DNA of 64,000 nt from Polyodon spathula (GCF_017654505.1 NC_054558.1:14375628-14439627); one strand, 5' to 3'; shown: positions 1 through 11,609, numbered from the stretch's first letter. The notes: generated by a model from the letters alone, not told the origin. Numbers and translations: made by a program.

Positions 1-486
1 GGCTGAGATCACTCAGCATGAAACAAAGTTGTTTGGAAAAGCCTCAGCCAGCATCAGTTATGCTAATATCCTTAGGAAATTATATGTATTGGCCTGCCCT
101 TTTTGGCATGAGATCCAGAAATTTTTCCAGCACTCTGGAAAAGGTGGATTGGGCTATCCATCAAGACATTCCAGCTGTGGTCTGAAAGGAACCAGAGGCT
201 AAGTAGCGCAAAGAACATAGCACTTTCACATGTACAGGGATAGCAGTCTCTAGATTGGTGCTGGGGTCTAGCTCATCCCTCAATTCAGTATTAGGTCTAG
301 GATGACCTGCAGAGTGAGACGATAATGCTTTAGCATCGCATCCTCTGGCATCGCAAACAAAGTGACCCTTGGATTGAATATGCAGGGTCTTCTTTGTCTT
401 GCCCTTCTCCTCCGAACATGTTCCTGCCTCTCCTCAACAAGAGCCAAGTGTCGGCGCATCAGGATGTGAACCACAGCAGCCATCAT
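1..486 (-). pseudogene. PIF/Harbinger (HARBI1-like) transposase pseudogene, running off the window edge
   Basis: The 5' part is an open frame from an ATG at 486 down to 280 (68 codons). It is basic at the N-terminus (RRRRARQRR), then has the RVTLFAMPED and HYRLTLQVILDLI stretches typical of the start of Harbinger-type transposases in fish. After the stop the homology continues in another frame towards position 1, including the hallmark SLRYLASGSFQ, then a TTAGMS-like and an STFSRVLEKFLDLM stretch. Within it are an in-frame TGA near 152 and a TAA near 81. So there is at least one frameshift and several nonsense codons, and no functional product. The C-terminal catalytic part lies outside the window. 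The family integrates beside TWA-type targets, but the ends are not visible here. I am confident of the family and less so of the exact break positions. Confidence 0.8.
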
Positions 487-1690
487 GAAGCCAAAAGCTC
501 TTAGTTACTTGCTTCTACAATGGTTTGCACCTTGTAAGAAGAAATGTAAAGTTTTTGGAGGATCGCAATTGCCTAAGTGCATGAAAAAATCCTTACATCA
601 CATTATAATGTTTCAACCTACCTAGTATCCAAATCCCATCCAATTCCGTGCTCTTTTCTTCATTGAATGCTTTTCAGTATAATTGTAATTGATTTATGAT
701 GGCAAGTGCATATTTGATAGCAGGTGAACAATGCCAGGTGAATACCATTCTTTACATATGTGCATTTTTAGCGGTTGATAAAATCAGACTTTACACTGGC
801 TGAACACGATTTAAGACAACATTATGGGGAGTTTTGCACCCGCAAATCACTTTGTGTGTAACCTTACATCTACTCCTAAAGGTCATCTTATTTATGTTAC
901 CTCTGTTTCATAGTTGCATTAAAGAGAATCTGTGCTACAAATCAATATTAACACACCCACACACCAGCAAAGTAAATTTCCTTGTTCTACTTCACTCATA
1001 AATGTACCATCATGCACATTAAATATCCAGTAACTGCAATAATAGCAATTGATTCTTTTAAAATAATCTTTAAAAATAGAGATTATAGAGTTACTGTGTA
1101 TCTCAACCTAATTACACTGTCCATTCCATTAAAACCGCAGCAACTTCTTCGTAATTAGCGGCTAATTAGATAATTGCAGGACATATTTACCATAACAAGT
1201 TTAGCCAGAATGGAATGTGACTAATACACACTTGAACTGAAAGATATCAATGCGTTGGGTTAAGATTACTGCAAGATATCCTGGTGAAACAACAGTGACA
1301 TTCAGCAAAGCATAGTGAATAACAGACTTAGCCCTGGGCTTAATTCATTAAGGCTTCATCAGGACTTGGACCACATATTTATGTCTGTAACCCCGTTCAT
1401 GTTTGCATTTTTAAGGCGCCTTTGCGCATGCACATATTTGACTGAAAAGCAGGTCTAAAATGTGTGCAAACTGCTTTCGATTTTACTTTAAATGTGCATG
1501 GTATGGAGGTTGCCCATAAAAAATAATTGACAGACAAAAGTTATTGCAGCAGTGTTTACATAAAACACATTTACCACAAGAGTACCAAGTATTTGGAGCC
1601 GCCTTGGTTTTGTTTTCTCGAATTAGGCTGGTTGTGGACTTGCCTCTTATCCTCGTCTAAATATCCACTATCGCTACCTGACCAAGTTAA
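487..1690. other. Non-coding stretch with a homeodomain-type palindrome
   Basis: No gene or repeat is recognised. The part around 1110-1200 stands out. It contains a perfect palindrome of two TAATTAGC half-sites around a central G at 1152-1168, followed by another TAATT core. It reads like a conserved non-coding element, but this is inferred from composition only. Confidence 0.35.
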
Positions 1691-1693
1691 ACT

Positions 1694-2052
1694 GTGGCAG
1701 ACCTCAACGGTTCATACAAGGTCAGGCAAAATACTCAGGAAATGTATTTTCAATACAAAATACAAAGTACTCAGAAGATAATTTATCAAAATACAAATTA
1801 CTTTGGAATCGCTGTATTTCCAATACAAAATACAACTGTATTTGGAAAATACAATTTGAAATTACAAAATACATTTAATAATCAAAACAGATTTATATAT
1901 ATATATACTCAACAACATGCACAATACATAATAAACCAAACAATTTTTTCACTTTCAAATACACTTTATAAGCAAGATACAAGCTTACCAGTGCCAACAA
2001 TCAATAAAACAAACACACCTTTTTTTTCTTTTTTTAAGTATTACAAATAGTT
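1694..2052. repeat. Low-complexity repeat built on ATACAAAATAC
   Basis: The motif ATACAAAATAC and its complement recur in both orientations between about 1730 and 1885, followed by A-rich sequence. Open frames here are by-products of low complexity. It may be part of a non-autonomous DNA transposon with internal palindromic repeats, but no clear terminal repeats or target duplication were found. Confidence 0.45.
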
Positions 2053-2327
2053 CCCTGTTGTAAATAAATAAATGAATAAAATATTCATGTTAATTCAACT
2101 CAGAGTCTTCTTCATCCAGATGGCTATTGTAAAATAGAGCTTCAGCATTCTCCAGTCAGATTGTCATGAGACGCTGGCATTGAGCACAGACAAGAATCCC
2201 AAGTTTGCTGTTGTTAAAGTTTCGTTTCATTCAATTTGTGATTAGCGCTTCCCATTATACAATCATCTGCCTACAAGTGTAATCTACAGCCTTGCTGCAC
2301 GGAGTACAAAACAACACATTGTCATTA

Positions 2328-2567
2328 GGAGGCTTTGTGGTCCAGTGGTTAAAGAAACAGGCTTGTAACAAAGAGGTCCCCGATTCAAATCCCAAATCAG
2401 CCACTGCCTCACTGTGTGACCCAGAGCAAGTCACTTAACCACCTTGTGTGTCATCTTTCGGGTGAGACAGCTGATGCATAGTTCACACCCCCTAGTCTCG
2501 TATCTTGTAAAGTGCTTTGTGATAGTAGTCCACTATGAAAGGTGCTATATAAAGATTGGTATTATTA
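2328..2567 (+). mobile_element. tRNA-derived SINE, family A, copy 1
   Basis: The head carries a pol III A-box-like TGGTCCAGTGG (2338-2348) and a B-box-like GATTCAAATCC (2382-2392). A body with GTCACTTAACC follows, and the 3' tail GAAAGGTGCTATATAAAG plus ATT repeats resembles L2/V-SINE tails. Other copies are at 41233, 44812 (minus) and 47490. The ATT tail runs directly into another element at 2567. Confidence 0.85.
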
Positions 2568-2875
2568 CACTATGTAACACAATTTTTGTTCCTGGGTAGT
2601 AAGTGTTATTTCCTAATTGCTTATGCCTCAAAAGTATAGAAAATGGCTATTATTCCCCACAAACTTTGCTTTTGTGACCAGGACAGTGATATTTCAAAAT
2701 ATCACTATTTCCAATGGGAAAATGGGAAAATGTGTGTCTTTTCATTCACATAAAGTCAGAAAAAAACAACATATAAATCCAAATGAACATGTATTTATAC
2801 TAATGTAATACAAAGATGACTACAAAAGATTTAGAAGTGAGTAGTTTTTCTAAATTTACAATTATACTGTAAATA
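2567..2875 (-). mobile_element. 3'-end fragment of the same transposon family as 20084-21381
   Basis: Reading the minus strand, the last codons of the ORF, the 3' untranslated part and the terminal repeat match the right end of the 20084-21381 element. They share ACACTATG at the tip, then TAGTAAGTGTTATTTCC and GACCAGGACAGTGATAT. Homology stops near 2875, just inside the coding end. At the position where the larger copy has a TAG stop, this copy reads CAG. The fragment abuts the ATT tail of the SINE, which may have served as the insertion target. Confidence 0.85.
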
Positions 2876-4187
2876 CGGATCGAAACGGTGACCTAAATCT
2901 AGGCTGGCCCTGGGGCTGCCTTTTCTTTTTTGGAGTGTTCACATATGAGAAAAGGTGGCCCTGAAGTGGCCCCGGGGTCTTGGATTTGAATCAAAGGTGA
3001 AACACTAATGCACAGAGGACACTCCTTGAACATGAATTAATTGGTCTACGGCTATGAGTAAAATAAGCTCAGCATTCCATAATTATTCATGGATAGGGCT
3101 GTACTTTTTGGCTGTACTTTTTAGCGTGTATCATTTTGGCTGTGTGTGTCATTCTGTCTGTATGTGTCTGTGTGTCATTCTGTCTGTGTGTGTGAGTGTG
3201 TGTGTGTGCGTGTCATGTTGCTTGTTCAACTTCACCGCACCATGTAACAAAATCCCAATATCATCAACGTGTCCAGTTCAGCTTTGACAGGAACAGATAA
3301 AGAAATCTCAGTGTCAGTCAAGAGGATTGAGGACTGAAAACTGAGCTAGAAATTGCTTAAATATCTTAAAGATTGCAAATATGGTAGATAGAAATAATGA
3401 GTGTGCATCATTCTGAACTAATTATTTTGATATTACATTTTCATTGATTGAAAGTGAATGAATATCCTTGCATAAGTTTATACTAGAAACGCTAAGCAGA
3501 GAGCTGATCAGAAGAACATATCATGAAGGTTAATTGAAGTAACAGCTCCCACTTTAACAATGCTACTGCTGCTGATTGTGTTGTTATCATCTACACATGC
3601 TCAGCATGGTAATACATGGAGAGTGTTTATTTTGTGTATGAAGCATGTTGTCATCCTAGTCATTGCAAAAATAATTCCATGCAGTCCAGTTTAATACCTG
3701 AACTGAGCCATTTTCTGATTTGTTCATATTCTGAAGTGCCCACTTGAAGACCCCAGAGATGTACCCTACTTGGTTGTGGGGAGACTGAACTGTGGTTGAT
3801 CCCCAGAGCCAGCATCGCAGCCATTGTGTGTGCCGGGAGGCAAAATAAACTGATCCCTGGAGCTAGCATTACACTTCAGCCATCAACACCAGGCATCTAC
3901 ATCATCAGATGGAAAGAAACGCAAATGGATGGAGGTGCAGATGGATCACATTAGTTTACTGTAAAGCCACGTCTTAGTTGGTGCTTATCTTAGCAAGAGC
4001 AGAGTTCAAATCAGCATGAAGTTTTAACATCTAACATGCTTAATATGGAAATCATGGTCAGAATTGACATGGTGTCACAAATATAAAGATACTGGCTGTT
4101 CCCCTTGTGGACAGCCCGCATGTAGAACACATTTACTCATTTACAATTCAAACAAACAAAAAATACAGACTAAAATAGAAGCAGAGT
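2876..4187. other. Non-coding stretch with a TG-rich microsatellite
   Basis: No gene is recognised. At 3139-3215 there is an imperfect TG repeat with a repeated CATTCTGTCTG phrase. The short frames here encode low-complexity Cys/Val/Ser sequence and are not credible genes. Confidence 0.5.
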
Positions 4188-4440
4188 TTACAAATGGAGA
4201 TCATTCAGTCAACCAATGCTCATCTGGTTCCTATTAGCTGATTGATCTCAAAACTGTCAAGTTGGGTCTTAAAGGATCTCAAAGATTCAGCATCAGCAAC
4301 ATGGCTAGACAATAATTGTGGAGCAAAACTCTTCAAGACTTAAACTCAAAAAATCTAAAGCTGTGTGATTTATCAAATCTGTTCGTATCAATAGCACAAT
4401 TGCGAAATATCTTTCTACTGGTTTCACTGGTTTTAAGATT
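4188..4440 (-). mobile_element. LINE 3'-terminal fragment (CR1/L2-like)
   Basis: On the minus strand the sequence resembles the end of a LINE reverse-transcriptase ORF and its 3' end. Shared phrases with the plus-strand copy at 42155-42425 are CATGTTGCTGATGCTGAAT, TTTAAGACCCAA, TTTTGAGATCAATCAGCTA and GGAACCAGATGAGCA. It is 5'-truncated, as is usual for LINEs, and is not coding. Confidence 0.7.
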
Positions 4441-4533
4441 GGTGCTTAAGTGATGGAGAAAAACAGAAACAGTGAACTTAATAGTTAACCTCACCAAGCC
4501 TACTTGTATGCTATAGTGGGTTTATATAATAAA

Positions 4534-4962
4534 GATGTCTGGGTAACACTTTATATTAAGGTGCTGCTTAGTAATGTTTTATAAATGTATAATATATGCA
4601 TAATAACCATGTTATAGAGTGTTAATAATGCATTGTATATTGTTTATAACAATGTAATAGCCTTAGACAGAATTACGTTTTAAACATCCCAAAGTACAGT
4701 GGGTGGCTAAAACTGTCCCCTTTATAAAAATGTAATTCTGTTTATGGCTATTGCATGGTTAAACATCCCAAAGTAGAATAGTTGGCTAAAAACTGTCCCC
4801 TTTAAAAAAACGTAATTCTGCCGATGGCTATTGCATGATTATAACACATATATAATGCTGTATTAACACTTTATAACATAGTTATTAAGTATATATTATA
4901 TGTATAAGGCGTTTATAGAGCTTAATAAGCAGCACCTTAATATAAAGTGTTACCGATGTCTG
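4534..4962. mobile_element. MITE with 8-bp target duplication (hAT- or P-type)
   Basis: The element is 4542-4954 (413 bp). Its ends are inverted copies of GGTAACACTTTATATTAAGG, continuing through GTGCTGCTTA. It is flanked by a perfect 8-bp direct repeat GATGTCTG (4534-4541 and 4955-4962), a length typical of hAT or P superfamily insertion. The arms are largely palindromic (GTTATAGAGTGTTAATA against its complement). The centre holds a direct duplication of about 79 bp (4681-4759 and 4760-4839) starting TAAACATCCCAAAGTA. There is no coding capacity, so it would have been moved by a transposase supplied in trans. Confidence 0.9.
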
Positions 4963-7845
4963 TTCTTTGTTATAATGCAGCCTAGGGCAACTATGAACAA
5001 TAGCAAGTGTGCCATTAGAAGCAAATAAACACGTTTATATAGTTAGGAGCCTGATTTGATTTATTTATTATCTTAAACTCAGCATACAATTCTCATCTTA
5101 ATCCCGAGTGTTTCACAAAACAACAATACAATTCACCACTGGCAGCTTGATTGAGGCCAATGACTGAATAGCTTTGGTGTTCAGGTCAGGAGGGAGGTAT
5201 TCTTGGATGTGGTGAGTTGAATTTCACAGACAAAGTTTGACTACAGTTTTCTCAAGATGTTAAAATACCATACAGATAACCAGTGACTTCTGCTGCTCGA
5301 ATCGACTGTTTGATTATTGAGATTGAGCTGTCCACAGGAATCAAGTGTCGACAATCAGATGAGGGTCATTGATGTAGTGAAAAAACAGCAGCTTGGATTT
5401 GTGATGATAGCTGTTTTTGGAATGGTAAATTTGCCCCATCAGCACCATTGAGAGGTATAATTGGTTTGTGCTGCTCTACCAGCTGCTGTATAAATCCATG
5501 TTATAGTTTGGTACACTGTCTTCAGTAAGCTATCTATAACAAACATGTATACAATTTGAAGGGAATACAAGTATTGGTTCGCTCCCAGCCTTGCCTTGTT
5601 AAAACAAGGCCATGTTCTCCAGTTGCATTCCCTGTAAACCGTGTGCACTTTCAAAATGCCTTCTTAACACTGAAGACTGAGTTTCAAAACAAACTAGAAC
5701 ACCTGCATGCAGTGTACTTGTTCCTCAATATATAACACATTGCTGTTTATGTCTGAGCAGTGATGTGGTTTTCGTTCTTTTTATTTTCATTAAAAAAGAT
5801 TTCATATTCATGAAAGGAGAGAGGCAATGGTGTCACCAGGTGCAGTCGCACAAGAGCTTCCATTACAGCAGAACTGTCAAATTGCCTGCAGATTTTGTGA
5901 TGTGGAATAGTGTCCACTGTCCAGACCGGAGCTGGGTTCAAATCCAGGCTCTAGTAAATCCATTGTGCCTGTTTCAACACAGACTCTTTAATGCAGAAGC
6001 AGAAGTAGATAGAGAGCCCGACCCAATCTCTGACTATTCTTACTTTCTCTGTTAAAAGCCCTGTCTTCTGGGAACACTGTCAAAGTACTCCACCAACTAA
6101 ACTGCATTAGTGTAATTCTTCCTGAGGAAATTAGCAAGAGCTGAGCGGCGCCAATTAGCAGTCAATAGCCGGCTTCATTAATCGCACTGGCCTTCACACT
6201 GGATTAGATTAAAGGAGGGGGGGGCGCAACTCTCTGGTGCAGAGTCTCTCTGCCGCTGTCGGCAGTCCACTCAGAGCTCACTAACATGTTTATATTGACC
6301 TGGATTACAAACGCTTTGAGAGAGACAGAGAGCAAGGCCAGGGGGAATGTCCTTATTGACATGCTGTCTGTTATCTAATTGTGGAATTAAACTGGGGAGG
6401 GGGGGGGGGGTGCTGCCTCTCTGTCTGCAGAGGTGCTCATCTGCTTCTTGCTGCAAATATAAAACATATGGCTATGCTGGTGCACCAAATATTATACAGA
6501 CAGTTACGTTTTTCTATCCATAATTTGGCATAATATTATAGTTAGGCATGCTCCTTTCAATGCCGTAATAAATCACCTTTTAGAGTAACATATTTGTTTG
6601 TGAGACGACTCTGGTTCTTTATTGAAACATCATGAAACCTTTTAATTTCAGGTGCTTTGCTTCTCAATGTGATCATTTCAATGTGTTCTTTGCTTCTGAC
6701 CAGCAGTGGAGTGGAGCCTGGACAGAGATATCCAACTTAAGAAAAACCACAGCAAATGAAACAAGTGTCACTCATATCTGACACTTTCCTACTGTTGACC
6801 TTAGATACCTCCAGCCCACTCAATCAGAGGTGTCATCAGCTGGTCAATAACAGCTTTCATGGGTTCCAATGCAGAACCACAATCAAATATCTAAAAGGTC
6901 AGTGATTTATTTTATGATCCCCTGAAACTGAGTAACCCTAATTATAGTTAGCCTTTCTTCCGTACTAAAATGAGCTTATTCAGAGGAAGTGCTTTACTCA
7001 CTTGGCTGCAGTTTGGACATTAAACAATTATACACATCTCTGCACTTCCAAAGTAAAAATCAGCAAGCAGTAAGTACACATGTATTTACTAAGTAACTCC
7101 TATGTAAATACACAGTAATTAGAGACATTTCATGTAAATGTTATGGCAAACATATATTTTCATTTCAGGACAAGATATCAGGTACTACCCTAGGTTAAAT
7201 ACAACTCTGCTTACAAGCCATGTTTTTATTTCCTGGGTCATTTCACCTGGAGAGTGGAAGTATTTGCTACAATTACTTTAAGACTACTTTCAAGCCCTTA
7301 TATCTTTTTTTTTTTCAGAGCCTTCAGTAAACAGTAAACTTACTAAAATGGATTACATTTTAGTTCTAGGGACACCATGAGTTCTAAACCCATCTAATAC
7401 AAGAGTCTGTACAATCTGTTCTATCCAAATATATTCTTCATTGTCCTCATTGTGACCCAGTTTACATTCTTTTTATATATTGAATCCTTATGTGCAAGTG
7501 CATATAACAAAGGCCCAGAGACTGAAACTCCTAGCACATGTATTTGTACAGCTACTAACCAGAACACAGGTGAATCAGTGTGGTCTTTTCTACACATTCA
7601 ATTGCCTTCATATTTAATTTGAGTTCCACTTTGAAAGAACTACCTAATTGAGCGCTGGCTGCATTTGAGTCCATGTAGAAATTGAATCCTAAAATGTATT
7701 TGCAACATAGTAAACAGGATTTTGTATCTTTGTTTAGACTTGCTACCCCAAGTCCAAACAAATGTATTGCTTGAACTAACATCACAGAGTAAAAAATAGG
7801 TTGATAACCTGAAATGTGCAGTTCAGAACATGTTTTAACAAAATA
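4963..7845. other. Unique non-coding stretch, with a regulatory-like block near 6.12-6.25 kb
   Basis: No gene is recognised. At 6120-6250 a GC-richer block contains CCAATTAGCAGTCAATAGCC and CATTAATCGCACTGG, which look like conserved enhancer sequence by composition. G-runs occur near 6216 and 6398-6410. A GGGTTCAAATCCAGG near 5933-5947 looks like a tRNA T-arm but has no matching A-box. Confidence 0.35.
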
Positions 7846-7925
7846 ACTGAATCGATTTAGCCTAGAACAAAGAAGAATTCAGCGGGACATGACTGAAATC
7901 CTAAGAGTCAACAAACCAATAAGCA
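7846..7925 (+). mobile_element. Short LINE ORF2 C-terminal relic
   Basis: Translation gives a RFSLEQRRIQRDMTEIL stretch, similar to the LFSLEQRR region of the LINE at 51290-52600. It is too short to classify further. Confidence 0.5.
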
Positions 7926-8032
7926 CAGAAACCAGAATGAGACGACACTGACGACATGTTGTTGAGGCAGTCACTGGGATTCTCTGAGACCCAATTTGAC
8001 AACATTTTGAGTTCAGTCAGCTCCTTTCAGGG

Positions 8033-8162
8033 TAGGGTGTCTCTTATTGTACAAAACATGTCATCTCATGCAGTCTGGGTGTGGGGACCGCGAAGCGAAA
8101 CTGAGCGGTTCTGACCTCACAAACTGTGCGAAATGTTGTCTCTTATTATAAGAGACACCCTA
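8033..8162. mobile_element. 126-bp MITE flanked by TA
   Basis: The ends GGGTGTCTCTTAT (8035) and its complement (ending 8160) form a 13-bp perfect inverted repeat bordered by TA on both sides. This matches Tc1/mariner-type integration at TA. The interior contains a smaller hairpin (GGACCGC / GCGGTTC). There is no coding capacity. Confidence 0.75.
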
Positions 8163-8964
8163 CACATGACGTATTAAGTGATTAGAAATCACACAAAATG
8201 AAGATTGTACTGAGAAATAGCTTTAATACAACAAATATATCCAGTCGTGAAATGGTTCAGTGCAGAATAAACTGCCGTAGTGCCTGAGTAATGTGTGTAG
8301 GCCTACAGATGCGTGTCATGGTGAGACTATTTATTAAAAACAAAAGTGCAGCCGGAGAAACTTGTGCCATTAGCATCAAAGGATTAAACGCCTTTTACCT
8401 TGTTCAGATTGTAGATATTTAATTTCTTGCTTTTCTCTTTCTGCAGTTTCGGAAACAGTACCAAGTAGGTGTGTGTTTTTTTTTTTATTTGTTTAGACTG
8501 AACATTGGAATTAGGTGTGGTATTCTATGCAAGAGATGGCATCTGTACACAGGATGAGATGCACTGGAATTTTGTCAGTTGTGATTATAATAGGAACTGG
8601 ATCCGTTTAAATGGGCTGAATAGCACCCTATTGTTCATACATTTTATTCTGTTCTAATTTCATTTTAATATGTTTTGCCTGCCGAAACAGGCAAGACTCA
8701 GAATGACAAAATCTTGTTCTCATGCTAGCGTTTTTAAAAAGAAATGGTAACACTTCACATTAATGTCTATAATTGCTTAATGTGTAAATCTTTTGCACAA
8801 TTGTATTGGAAAAGAGTTATGGCTAGGTTTAAAGTTAGGGTTAGGGATATTGAGTGCATTGTAACTATGACATTTGCTGACTGCTGCCCTAGACTTAAAC
8901 TCTGCTATATATCTGGAGTCTCTATTTCATATCACCTTTGTGCTATACATGACTAGACTTCTTT
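8163..8964. other. Non-coding stretch
   Basis: No gene is recognised. GGTAACACTTCACATTAATG at about 8746 resembles the left tip of the 4542 MITE, but no matching right end was found, so no element is called. Confidence 0.3.
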
Positions 8965-9056
8965 CTTTTAAATTAGAAAGGTGTGCTAACAAGGGACGAA
9001 CCTTGATGGGCCGATTGACCTTTTCTCGCTCTCAAACTTTTCTTATGCTCTTATGG
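8965..9056 (+). mobile_element. LINE 3' end fragment
   Basis: Contains GATGGGCCGATTGACCTTTT followed by TTCTTATGCTCTTATG. It corresponds to the 3' untranslated end of the LINE family also seen at 42155-42425 (GATGGGCAAAATGGCCTC, TTCATGTTCATATTC). Confidence 0.6.
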
Positions 9057-9726
9057 TCAGAAGGATTTTTCTGACAACCTTTTTTGTTCATTGAACACTC
9101 CAAAAAAAACAACATATGTTTGCAATTGTACTCCATCACAACAAGGTCAACCAGGCAAATAACTCCAAAAGAATAATCCAACTGTGCCGTTTTTTTTTTT
9201 TTAATATTTGAAAAAATGGCTCACTGATCTGATAATTAAACAAGGAGAGAGGGGGTGCAGGTATGGGTGTTGGGGGGTCAATAATATCCGATGAGGAGCT
9301 CTGGGGAGCAGCTATTCAGCACCCTGCAGCTGTGGAGGCCCCCATTTTAGGCCCCATTCAGCACCAGCAGGCTTTATTAGAAGTCAGTGGCCCAGAATGG
9401 AGAGTTCCCTCCTGGCCATGTCTGGCAGCAAGCTGCTAAACAGCTGTGACAGCTACATGGTTTTGCAGTGGCATTTCCCTCCCTCGACGCTGTGCGGATG
9501 TGACTGACTCTACTGGGACCGGACCCTAAGGTTGAATGGCTTGGTATTTCAGTATGGTAGCGTACAGCAGTAGCTGGCGGGCATACCTGTCTCTTGTTGT
9601 AAATCACAAACAGGGATTTGTGCTTTCATTAAAGTGAGGATTTTTTCAAAAATAATTTTTTAAAGAGTTGTCGTGCAATATGCTTTGGGAGTTGGTATTG
9701 TATCTGAATATGTGGATACTGTAGAC
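9057..9726. other. Unique non-coding stretch
   Basis: No gene is recognised. A GC-richer block at 9290-9500 (CAGCACC and GGCCC motifs) could be regulatory. This is not supported beyond its composition. Confidence 0.3.
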
Positions 9727-10271
9727 AGATAGATAGATAGTGTAAACAGATTGGATGTAAGTTTGGGTTCGTGCCCCTTTAAAAACGTGACCCAGAGATA
9801 AAACTTTGATTTTTAAAGACGCTCTCGTGCACTTTTATTTAAAAATAAATCAAAACAACAAATAAAAACAAACAAACACCTAGTTCTCATTGAGCACTAA
9901 CCAAACGTATGCAGGTCCCTGACTAACACGCAGGACAGATAAGCTGTTTACCTGCCATATAACCCAAAACAAACTCTAATACACATTTTTATAAAAACCA
10001 AACGTAGGTTTTTACCTCATCATAACACCTCGATCTCCTCACTCTACAGCACACACACTCCTGAGCAAACTGGCTGCTTTCCTTAAATACCCTGCACCTG
10101 GCTCTAATTTATAATGTTAGCCAGGTGCAGGGGATAATTAACAATAAAACAATTAATACAAATAATACAATTAAACAAATTAAACAAAAGCAATTCAATT
10201 AAACAATATGTGCATTTTCACATGTTTTTTTTAGGCAGGGAGGAATCTGACCCTCCCCCTGCCACCTGACA

Positions 10272-10359
<88 letters not shown>

Positions 10360-10360
10360 G
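9727..10360. repeat. GATA microsatellite split by an LTR insertion
   Basis: A short GATA tract at 9727-9740 and a long one of about 22 repeats at 10272-10360 flank the solo LTR. The two tracts have the same unit and strand, so the LTR probably inserted into one original microsatellite. The right part may have expanded since. Confidence 0.85.
9741..10271 (-). mobile_element. Solo LTR in a GATA repeat
   Basis: The 531-bp segment has TG...CA ends: TGTAAACAG on the left, CACCTGACA on the right. On the minus strand it shows the usual LTR order. A TATTTAAGG TATA-like box lies at about 10081-10091 and an AATAAA signal near 9840, close to the 3' end. The target duplication cannot be separated from the surrounding ATAG repeats. 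It shares the terminal CCCTGCCA phrase with the LTRs at 17245 and 39850. No internal retroelement sequence adjoins it, so it is a solo LTR. Confidence 0.8.
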
Positions 10361-10851
10361 AGCCTGCTAAAGATACAATTATTTCTACTATGTATCATCT
10401 ATAGGCATTTTAGATTCATTATGCCATTATACTATATGTCTCTATTTACATTAAAGTATATTGATATATCAATTTATATACACTGTGTATTCAATTCATA
10501 TTTTATAGACAGAAATACACTAAAGAGGCCTGCACCATTATGTTTAATAGATTAATAGATGTTTATTAATATTTAGATCCTTTGCTATTCCATTTGATTA
10601 AATAGATGCCTGTTGCATTGCTGTTTTTTGTGTGCTGTATTTGTTATCTGAATAACTCATGTGATATTCATATGAAATGTTCTATGGCTTGAGCATAGTT
10701 TCTTTTTCTGAAGGGTTATCTGTTTCATTCTCGGGGGGCATGAATGAAAAATTATGTCACCAAATGATGTTGAAAAAGATATTGTCTGTAGAGGAACATC
10801 TACTAATAAGACACACAAGATGAAAGTGGATGGTCTGTTATGGTGGTACAA
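10361..10851. other. AT-rich non-coding stretch
   Basis: I see no gene or recognisable repeat here. Confidence 0.4.
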
Positions 10852-11163
10852 TCAACAATCAATCTTAACTTCTAGGTCTCTTAAGAAGGCCATGTGAAAG
10901 TATTCCTCTGCTTGTCCTGCAACAAACCCAGATGAAACATCCCCAAAACCAAAGAAATTCATTAAAATATCCATGTACACTATAGGAGTACCAGTGACAA
11001 TGACTTGTTTGGTGTTTTCTGGGCTTGTAAAGATGCTTAAGTAATATGAAGTATTTTCCATGTACTGTGATTCTTGCTCTGCTTCACTGAAGCAGCTTTC
11101 CAGAGACCTCAAAACATCAAACTCGACTTTATTTTTTTTAGTTCCCTGGACACAATGTTCCAT
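10852..11163 (-). CDS. Uncharacterised 103-codon open frame, coding status uncertain
   Basis: The open frame begins at an ATG at 11163 and has a balanced composition, with stretches such as NTKQVIVTGTPIVYMDILMN and FGFGDVSSGFVAGQAEEYFH. These look more protein-like than the other short frames nearby. I do not recognise a family, signal peptide or catalytic motif. It could be an exon or a transposon gene remnant, or it could be chance. A second frame downstream on the same strand (10657-10851) starts where this one ends but shows no homology either. No promoter or splice context is convincing. Confidence 0.2.
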   Translation of the reverse strand: MEHCVQGTKKNKVEFDVLRSLESCFSEAEQESQYMENTSYYLSIFTSPENTKQVIVTGTPIVYMDILMNFFGFGDVSSGFVAGQAEEYFHMAFLRDLEVKIDC

Positions 11164-11609
11164 AAAACCACAAAATCTTAGTCCTACTGTGTATTTTCCC
11201 CTGTGGGAATACTGCTCACATTATACATGTACTGTGAAGTGGTCAATTTGTCCACATTCAAAAACACAGGCCCTTGTGTTGATTAAACTAAACTAAACTA
11301 AACCAAACAAGCACATTTTGGATTGCATGTCTAATATTCCAAACTGAATACTGATTTAGAGACGCGGAAGGAAGCTTTGATCGGAGAGCAGCTAGGCACA
11401 GTGCCACCAAACCAACCTCTGCTTTGTAAAGACTATTCAGGACCAGCAAACACCCATTGTGCAAATAGATTAAGGGACTCTTCCATTTGATAGGAATGGT
11501 TCTGAGTGGGGTAAAACTCGTACAAAATACATTACCCCTTTTCATTTGTCCCAATACTAACGTATTGTGTATAAAACAGGTAAGACTGCTACTGCAGATT
11601 CAAACAGAG

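Noticed and set aside
2338..2400. Functional tRNA gene
   Set aside because: A- and B-box-like motifs are present, but no cloverleaf could be formed. The unit recurs with an L2-like tail, so it is a SINE head.
5933..5955. tRNA T-arm-like GGGTTCAAATCC
   Set aside because: There is no A-box or acceptor stem at the proper distance.
8746..9056. Second copy of the 4542 MITE
   Set aside because: Only the first dozen bases resemble the tip. No right end or 8-bp duplication was found.
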